Below, piece after piece: positions 60,076 through 64,000 of a DNA stretch of 64,000 bases. Every line of letters begins with the position of its first letter. Within the stretch, counting starts at the first letter, position 1. The DNA is taken from the NCBI GenBank assembly GCA_937926205.1, contig CALEYL010000054.1:62001-126000 (forward strand), read 5' to 3'. Source of the stretch: an uncultured Saprospiraceae bacterium. GTDB lineage: Bacteria > Bacteroidota > Bacteroidia > Chitinophagales > Saprospiraceae. The notes below the pieces were generated by a model that made no database searches, was not told where the DNA came from, and saw nothing but the letters and a program-made list of their open reading frames with translations. Made by a program: the position numbers and the translations under genes.

Positions 60076-62901
60076 TCAGAGACGGAAGGCCAAACTGATG
60101 AAGTAGTTTCTGCCGTATCCATAAAAATAACGCGATGGAAACCTGTTTACATTTTTCTCTTCAAAATCGAAGCGGTACTGTTCGTATCCTCCGGTAATAA
60201 AGTCCTTTTTATCCAGAATATTGTTTACCCCAACGTTCAGATAAATAAACAAGTCGTTGATTTTAAAGGATTTTCCTCCAAAAAAGTCCATCGTGAAAGC
60301 AGAAGGCGCTTTTTCCTGATCAATGATCTGTTTCCACAATGGAGAGCCGGGTTCAACGACTTCGTTGATGTATTGAGGATCATCCACATAAGAAACTGCT
60401 TCGGTCGTTCGGCGCTCCGGGTAAAAATCAATCCAGCTATTGTCAAAATAATTGAAACTCAGGTTTGCAAACCAGAAGTCCTTTCCGTTGTAGCTCAGGG
60501 TAAAGCTTGATGCTGTTTGCGGTGAACCGGCTACATAAAAGTTTTTGATGTACACCTGGCGTTGTCCGAGGGAAGCTGCATCGGTGTCAAGAAAAACCTC
60601 CACATCCGGCCTGTTGGTATAAATGTTCTGACCGATGGCTGCAACCGCTCTCGCCTTCAATCCCGGTATTGGGGTGGTGAATTCGGTAGCAAATTCTACG
60701 CCCATGTGCTGCGTCGAAATATTGCTCATGATGTAATTCACAAAACCGCCGCGAACGCCGCCATTTCCATCAGGAATGGCGTTATCCAGATAAAAGCTGC
60801 GGATGGAAATCTGGTCGTCAAACTGCGTAAAGTAGCCCGTTGCTTTTACCTTAAAACCAGGTGAGCGCAGCAGGTAATTGACTTCTCCGGAAAGTATTTT
60901 TTCCAGAACGGCGCCAGCTGCAAAATCAGCCCGTGTTCTCGGTGAGACATAAGCATTGCGCGTAAACGGCGCTCGTGTAAGATAAGCTCCGTTAAAGACA
61001 AAGTAGTTTCTTCCGTTCAACTTATAGGTCAGACCGCCTTTTGCACCGTAGTCAAAAAAGCTTTGAACTTCAGATTTTCCAATCGAGTTTTCAAACCTGC
61101 CGTTTTGAACATTTCCTTCCCGCCAGAAGCGCGAATGGTTGGCATTAGCGGCAGCAAAAAAGTCAAATTTATTGAACTTCCATTCTCCCTGAATCCATGC
61201 GCCTGCACGGTTATTGACAATGTTGTAATTGTAACCAAATTTTTCACCTTCCTGAACCAGGCGGTTAGGTGTGCTCAGGTCGTTCTGGATGACCTCGTCG
61301 TCTCCGAGATTTTCAAATTCGGCAAATTTGTCAATATCGACATAAAAATCACCGCCGAGCAGATCGTCCAGAACCTTGAAATATTCTGTTTTTTGTGCCT
61401 GATAAGAAAGTCCGGCTGTAAGGGTGAAATTATCCGTTACAGCACTGCGGAAATTGGTATTGACACTGGCTCGGCTCATGTCTGAGCGACGCTCTTCCAC
61501 GACATACTGGGAACGTTTACCGGTGACATTGTTGCCGACAATGCCATCTGCATCGTTGATTGTCTGAATGCTGTTGCGGTTTGCGTCATACATGGCAGCC
61601 CAGTCAATTTGCCGCAGGGCTTCATTTTCACGGAGCAATTGCTCCACATCGTCGCGTTGATCGTTTTCTATATAGCTTGGCAAACGCCTGTAATAGTCGG
61701 GGCGTGGGTCTTTGGCATCGTACCAGTCGAGCGCCGTAACTCCGTCTCGGCCAAATTCGTAACCAACAGAAGTACTGAGAGTCGATTTTTTAGAAATTTC
61801 CCAGTCGTGGCGAAGTATGGTGATGGGCTGATGGGTGTTCACCATCTGGCTGTTGCGTTTTTTGCCGTTCTGATAACCCCAGTAAGAATTGTAAAAATTC
61901 GTTCCGGCCAGATCGTACATTTCCTGAACGGAAGAAGTAGAGCGCCCCCGAATGGTTGGCGCACCCAAAGCAGTTAAGTTAAGTGTATGGCGATCATTGA
62001 TTTTTCTGTCAACAGACAGAAAATAGGACCATGCGTCGTAGGAAGTTCCCGGAACATAACCTTCATCAGCCCATCGGTGCGAGCCGGAAAGCGTGACCGC
62101 CCAGCCGTTTTTCATGCCTGAAGAATAAGTCGCCATCAGACGATGCCGGTAAGTTCTGTTGGAAAGTGCGTAAGAGACACGCAGTTGTTTGCGCTGTGAG
62201 GTAGCGCGCGTATCAATACTTACGGCTCCTCCCACGCCGCCAAAGGAAAACTCAATGGGTTGAAGGCCAATAGAATTGTTACGACTGCGAACAGCATCAT
62301 TCAGTCCACCCCAGGCATTCCAGAAGACGTATCCGTCTTCCTGGTCATTAACCGGAATGTTGTTCAGGTAAATCAGGTTGTTCTCGGAGTCATAACCTCT
62401 GATGCGGAAACGGGCCGCACTGAAGCCAAAAGCAGCAGTAGAAGCAAAAAGGTCGTTGGATGCGGTAAGGACGCCTGCAATATTTTGCGCGCCTTCATTG
62501 CCTCCTTCATCTGAAGAAAGGGTAACTGTGGAAATCACTTCTTCTCCGGAAAGCTGTTCGATTCCGGCCTGGGAAGTCAGGTTCAGTGTGCCGAGCGAAA
62601 TGTTTCCGGAATTCAGCTTGATCAGTGTGTCAATTGGGGCAAAGCCCGTTCGGGAAAAACTAACGACAGCGTCACTGGCGTTTGTAGGGATGGTGAGGCT
62701 GAAAGCGCCGGTGGCATCCGAGAAGACGCTGCTTCGCAAAACGCGAACTTCAACGCCCGGAACAGCTTCACCTGTTTGTCTGTCTTTAATACTGCCTTGA
62801 ATCGTAACATTTTGAGCCAGAACCAGGCCGGGTATAAAGAACAAAGCGAGACTGAGAAAAAGGAGTACTTTTTTAGAATTAAGCATACTTTTGAGCTTCA
62901 A
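60076..62901 (-). CDS. TonB-dependent outer-membrane receptor with carboxypeptidase-like domain
   Basis: The 941-residue protein has a signal peptide and an N-terminal carboxypeptidase-regulatory-like domain (residues about 30-115: TIQGSIKDRQTGEAVPGVEV). The plug (ARFRIRGYDSENNLIYLNNIP, then FGGVGGAVSIDTRAT) is followed by a 22-strand barrel ending GYGRNYFISLAFRL with a C-terminal aromatic-x-Leu. It imports a substrate using TonB energy. It is the first gene of the operon with the DUF5689 lipoprotein and has a -7 box TACCTTTG at 62916-62923. The divergent nuclease/phosphatase gene suggests phosphate or nucleic-acid uptake. Confidence 0.92.
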   Translation of the reverse strand: MKLKSMLNSKKVLLFLSLALFFIPGLVLAQNVTIQGSIKDRQTGEAVPGVEVRVLRSSVFSDATGAFSLTIPTNASDAVVSFSRTGFAPIDTLIKLNSGNISLGTLNLTSQAGIEQLSGEEVISTVTLSSDEGGNEGAQNIAGVLTASNDLFASTAAFGFSAARFRIRGYDSENNLIYLNNIPVNDQEDGYVFWNAWGGLNDAVRSRNNSIGLQPIEFSFGGVGGAVSIDTRATSQRKQLRVSYALSNRTYRHRLMATYSSGMKNGWAVTLSGSHRWADEGYVPGTSYDAWSYFLSVDRKINDRHTLNLTALGAPTIRGRSTSSVQEMYDLAGTNFYNSYWGYQNGKKRNSQMVNTHQPITILRHDWEISKKSTLSTSVGYEFGRDGVTALDWYDAKDPRPDYYRRLPSYIENDQRDDVEQLLRENEALRQIDWAAMYDANRNSIQTINDADGIVGNNVTGKRSQYVVEERRSDMSRASVNTNFRSAVTDNFTLTAGLSYQAQKTEYFKVLDDLLGGDFYVDIDKFAEFENLGDDEVIQNDLSTPNRLVQEGEKFGYNYNIVNNRAGAWIQGEWKFNKFDFFAAANANHSRFWREGNVQNGRFENSIGKSEVQSFFDYGAKGGLTYKLNGRNYFVFNGAYLTRAPFTRNAYVSPRTRADFAAGAVLEKILSGEVNYLLRSPGFKVKATGYFTQFDDQISIRSFYLDNAIPDGNGGVRGGFVNYIMSNISTQHMGVEFATEFTTPIPGLKARAVAAIGQNIYTNRPDVEVFLDTDAASLGQRQVYIKNFYVAGSPQTASSFTLSYNGKDFWFANLSFNYFDNSWIDFYPERRTTEAVSYVDDPQYINEVVEPGSPLWKQIIDQEKAPSAFTMDFFGGKSFKINDLFIYLNVGVNNILDKKDFITGGYEQYRFDFEEKNVNRFPSRYFYGYGRNYFISLAFRL

Positions 62902-63058
62902 TTAATAAAGTGACGCAAAGGTAGTAATTCGCACCAATCGTCCTTTTTTAGGGCAATCAAAATTAACTGAAACTTAGCGTTTGTTCAAACATGGGGTTTG
63001 GTTCCCGTCACCTTTTACTGCTTCTGTCGTCTAAACATCAGTCATCTAATCAACAATT

Positions 63059-64000
63059 ATGAAAAGATCACTTTTTATCCTTTTTTTACTTACCCTGCCG
63101 GTAGCTGCATTGTATTCACAGAAAGCCCAGCAGTATAAAGTAGGCTGTATCGGATTTTACAATTTGGAAAACCTCTTTGATACGGAAGACGACCCTATCA
63201 TAAACGATGCGGAATTTTTGCCTACCGGCGCAAAGAATTGGACGAAAGAACTGTATATGGACAAATTGGGGAATTTGTCCCGGGTAATTTCAGAATTGGG
63301 CACGGAGCTTAGTCCGGATGGCGTCTCCATACTCGGTGTGGCAGAGATTGAAAACAGACGGGTACTGGAAGATCTTGTCAGCCAACCCAAACTTGCCTCC
63401 AGAAATTATCAAATCATCCATTTTGATTCACCTGACCAGCGGGGAATTGATGTGGGTTTGATTTACCAGGCAAAATATTTCACGCCAACTACTAGCAAAG
63501 CCGTTTTGATGCCCATTTTTTCGCCAACAGGCGACACCATAAAAACACGGGATATTCTCTTTGTTTCAGGTTTGTATGACGGGGAACCACTTCATATTCT
63601 GGTCAACCACTGGCCCTCAAGAAGAGGTGGTGAAGCAGCCTCTCAGCCTTTCCGGAATGCGGCGGCGCTGATTTGCAAAAACATTGCCGATTCCCTCATA
63701 CAGGCAGATCCAAATGCCAAAATCCTGATTATGGGAGACTTGAACGATGACCCCACCAGCCCAAGTGTAAAAAAAGTACTGGCCGTTTCCTACAAAAAAG
63801 AAGAAACAAAAAAAGGCGGGCTGTTTAATCCAATGTACGATTTTTATAAAAGGGGCATCGGCACCCTGGCTTATCAGGATTCCTGGAATCTCTTTGACCA
63901 AATCATATTGTCTTACGGATTGATTAATGAAAAAACGGGCGGTTTTCAGTTTTACAATGCACGTGTCTTTAATGAAAATTACCTGTTTCAGAAATCCGGA
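63059..64000 (+). CDS. Exported endonuclease/exonuclease/phosphatase family protein (C-terminus cut)
   Basis: From the ATG at 63059 the frame stays open for 314 codons to the window end. The product has a signal peptide (RSLFILFLLTLPVAALYSQ) and EEP-fold motifs: FYNLENLFDTEDD, VAEIENR, VNHWPSRRGGEAASQPFRN and GDLNDDPTSP. The last residues of the enzyme lie outside the window. EEP enzymes cut nucleic acids or phosphodiesters. It is divergent from the TonB receptor/DUF5689 pair, a common trio in Bacteroidota. Confidence 0.92.
   Translation, partial: MKRSLFILFLLTLPVAALYSQKAQQYKVGCIGFYNLENLFDTEDDPIINDAEFLPTGAKNWTKELYMDKLGNLSRVISELGTELSPDGVSILGVAEIENRRVLEDLVSQPKLASRNYQIIHFDSPDQRGIDVGLIYQAKYFTPTTSKAVLMPIFSPTGDTIKTRDILFVSGLYDGEPLHILVNHWPSRRGGEAASQPFRNAAALICKNIADSLIQADPNAKILIMGDLNDDPTSPSVKKVLAVSYKKEETKKGGLFNPMYDFYKRGIGTLAYQDSWNLFDQIILSYGLINEKTGGFQFYNARVFNENYLFQKSG

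Noticed and set aside
1..64000. CRISPR array, prophage or intact insertion sequence
   Set aside because: No regularly spaced repeats, no cas, integrase or transposase reading frames were seen; only short palindromic or MITE-like elements.

Overview
The window is chromosomal DNA from a member of the Bacteroidota, most likely a Saprospirales-type bacterium (Saprospiraceae, Lewinellaceae or Haliscomenobacteraceae). This rests on several things visible in the sequence: type IX secretion (T9SS) sorting tails and a PorP/SprF-like protein, bacillithiol genes, a TonB receptor/DUF5689/nuclease trio, and promoters of the TTG-N19-TAnnTTTG type rather than sigma70 type. No rRNA, CRISPR array, prophage or intact insertion sequence was seen. 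One tRNA (Arg, anticodon CCT) is present.

Layout. 0-9 kb: a cut-off hypothetical gene, bshC (bacillithiol ligase), a TamB-like giant, a protein with a degenerate HNH and an AP2-like domain, and a small operon of a tiny lipoprotein, the bacilliredoxin YtxJ and mnmD. 9-15.8 kb: pdhB, tRNA-Arg, YjbR-family and FAD oxidoreductase genes, a ferredoxin, an RlmI-like methyltransferase, trmD and a YCII protein, with several palindromic or MITE-like elements between them. 15.8-16.8 kb: a 1-kb stretch without an ordinary gene. It holds tandem copies of a short ATG-containing motif, strong hairpins and two well-formed promoter-to-terminator units that look like small RNAs. 16.8-26.8 kb: a DPP11-type peptidase, accC, mltG, panB, a lipoprotein, hldD, a PLP enzyme and coaE. 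26.9-34 kb: a PorP/OmpA pair, an anchored nuclease, a HerA-like ATPase and a GH30 glycosidase. 34-39.1 kb: DDAH translationally coupled to an IorB-type molybdoenzyme with its IorA partner, a relic of an aldo/keto reductase, and a membrane AraC regulator. 39.2-50.4 kb: two T9SS-exported proteins, a FemAB/GNAT-like protein, hldA, an enlarged leuS and a MOSC protein.

50.5-55.9 kb is a tightly overlapping, visibly A+T-richer operon (methyltransferase, HAD phosphatase, LicC-like nucleotidyltransferase, LicD, flippase, GT2). It probably builds and exports a surface glycan carrying a phosphodiester-linked substituent. 56-64 kb holds a T9SS type B protein with three 72-residue repeats. After it comes the nutrient-acquisition trio DUF5689 lipoprotein, TonB-dependent receptor and endonuclease/exonuclease/phosphatase, the last cut by the window end.

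Most worth a second look: (1) the repeated MFMGL mini-ORF/small-RNA cluster at 15.8-16.2 kb; (2) the roughly 110-residue DUF559-like domain inserted in leucyl-tRNA synthetase; (3) the LicC/LicD/HAD/methyltransferase glycan operon; (4) several mobile-looking palindromes, one sitting inside the DDAH reading frame.
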